Assembly (NCBI RefSeq): GCF_900107535.1
Contig: NZ_FNRA01000010.1
Location: forward strand, 1 to 64,000
From: Pedobacter hartonius
GTDB taxonomy: Bacteria > Bacteroidota > Bacteroidia > Sphingobacteriales > Sphingobacteriaceae
Length of the DNA stretch: 64,000 nucleotides
Direction: 5' to 3'
Of this stretch, positions 63,349-64,000 are shown piece after piece. The notes under the pieces were generated by a model. That model was not told the origin of the DNA and did not search any database. It worked only from the letters and a program-made list of their open reading frames with translations. Position numbers and translations under genes: made by a program. Position 1 is the first letter of the stretch, and every line of letters begins with the position of its first letter.

Positions 63349-64000
63349 ATGTCAGAAAAAACGAACCGTTACATTGACCCGCTCACAGATTTTGGATTTA
63401 AACATCTTTTTGGCAATATGCTGAATAAAGAAATCCTCATTAAATTTTTAGCTGCTGTTTTTGAAGAAAAAAAACAGATTGCCGATATCACTTACCAGCC
63501 GGAGACAACAGGTGAGCGGAATGAAGAAGGGAAAAAAGCCTTCTCAGAGCTGCTGTGTACAGAAAAAAACGGGAAGCAGTTTAAGGTGGTCATCCAGCGT
63601 ATAGAAGAAGATCTGTTCCGAAAAAGCACACGTGACTTTATGGCCAGTTTCTTTAATGATCTGGAGGCAGACGGCAGCAAGCAATCCGGCTTTCCGCATA
63701 AAGAATGTTACCTGCTGGGCCTGCTGAATTTCAGTTTCGGAGATTGCGAAGACCTTTATTACAGGGAAATCAGTTTTACGAAGATGGATATGAAAAGAAA
63801 CCCTCATGGCAAACTCGGCTTTAAGTTCCTGGAAATACCCGAGTTCTCCAAATCCGAAGAGGGCCTGGAAACAGAAACAGACAAATGGTTTTACCTGCTG
63901 AGCCATCTCCATGAACTGGACAGCGTTCCTCCGTGTTTCGGTGAAGAGATCTTCCAGCAACTTTTTAAAGCTGCTGAACTTGCAGGCTTAACGGACGAAG
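63349..64000 (+). CDS. Rpn-type PD-(D/E)XK nuclease/transposase family protein, partial
   Basis: At least 217 residues are visible and the frame runs off the right edge. The N-terminal YIDPLTDFGFKHLFGNMLNK and the downstream body fit the PD-(D/E)XK transposase family common in Bacteroidota. The active site looks changed: the usual VFDLYCTDENG Asp is Ser (AFSELLCTEKNG) and the usual VEIQ reads VVIQ, so the catalytic Glu is Val. The protein may be inactive as a nuclease. It follows an exceptionally AT-rich 155-bp spacer (63194-63348). Confidence 0.8.
   Translation, partial: MSEKTNRYIDPLTDFGFKHLFGNMLNKEILIKFLAAVFEEKKQIADITYQPETTGERNEEGKKAFSELLCTEKNGKQFKVVIQRIEEDLFRKSTRDFMASFFNDLEADGSKQSGFPHKECYLLGLLNFSFGDCEDLYYREISFTKMDMKRNPHGKLGFKFLEIPEFSKSEEGLETETDKWFYLLSHLHELDSVPPCFGEEIFQQLFKAAELAGLTDE

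Noticed and set aside
1..64000. CRISPR arrays, rRNA genes, intact insertion sequences, integrase genes
   Set aside because: Looked for and not seen; no regularly spaced repeats, no rRNA sequence, no intact transposase or integrase motif apart from the Rpn-type protein at the right edge.

Overview
The window is a chromosomal stretch of a Bacteroidota bacterium, most likely a Pedobacter/Sphingobacteriaceae-type organism. The inference rests on moderate GC, sparse Shine-Dalgarno sequences, candidate TAnnTTTG -7 boxes, and typical Bacteroidota families (DUF983, DUF2851, choice-of-anchor I lipoprotein, SppA 67K form, AMP nucleosidase, split heptose kinase/adenylyltransferase, long double-FtsX permeases). 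No ribosomal RNA, CRISPR array or intact insertion sequence was seen.

Layout. 1-724 is a foreign-looking, AT-richer remnant: a frameshifted, N-terminally truncated SGNH hydrolase that begins directly after the stop codon of a flavin monooxygenase gene. 725-11763 is an accessory metabolic region: flavin monooxygenase, tRNA-Leu(CAG), DUF983, two alpha/beta hydrolases, a nucleotide pyrophosphatase-like enzyme, an aldo/keto reductase, two AraC regulators, an SDR and a carotenoid-hydratase-like membrane protein. 12115-35000 is core genome: tRNA-Leu(GAG), PhnP-like hydrolase, ftsK-lolA, a DUF2851/PspC pair, pyrF, rho-pssA, folK-hpt, sppA, a polX-like gene with a decayed polymerase site, an ADP-heptose/LPS core operon (rfaE1-gmhA-rfaE2-GT9-sixA), amn, and tig-clpP-clpX. 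35207-38338 holds two convergent lipoprotein genes separated by a perfect 26-bp inverted repeat. 38542-40509 is a two-gene RloA/RloB (AbiL-like) putative phage-defence operon beside tRNA-Leu(UAG).

The most unusual part is 41645-62118. Six consecutive paralogous genes for ~790-residue double-FtsX (MacB_PCD/FtsX) permeases lie between two MacB/LolD-type ATPase genes and follow one HlyD-type membrane fusion protein gene, all on the minus strand (about 17.5 kb). Divergent from them are an NtrC-type response regulator and its histidine kinase. A near-consensus sigma-54 promoter (TGGCATATCCTTGGCA, one mismatch) lies 29 bp upstream of the fusion-protein start. Two ATCGGACA direct repeats sit 21 bp apart about 110 bp upstream of the predicted transcription start, where an NtrC-type activator normally binds. 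The parts suggest one sigma-54-controlled export system in which one adaptor and one or two ATPases serve a family of diversified permeases. This is inferred from sequence only.

The window ends in a PD-(D/E)XK Rpn-type protein whose expected catalytic residues appear replaced and which continues past the right edge. Several annotated starts are moved inward from the longest reading frame where a better ATG, signal peptide or promoter position supports it.
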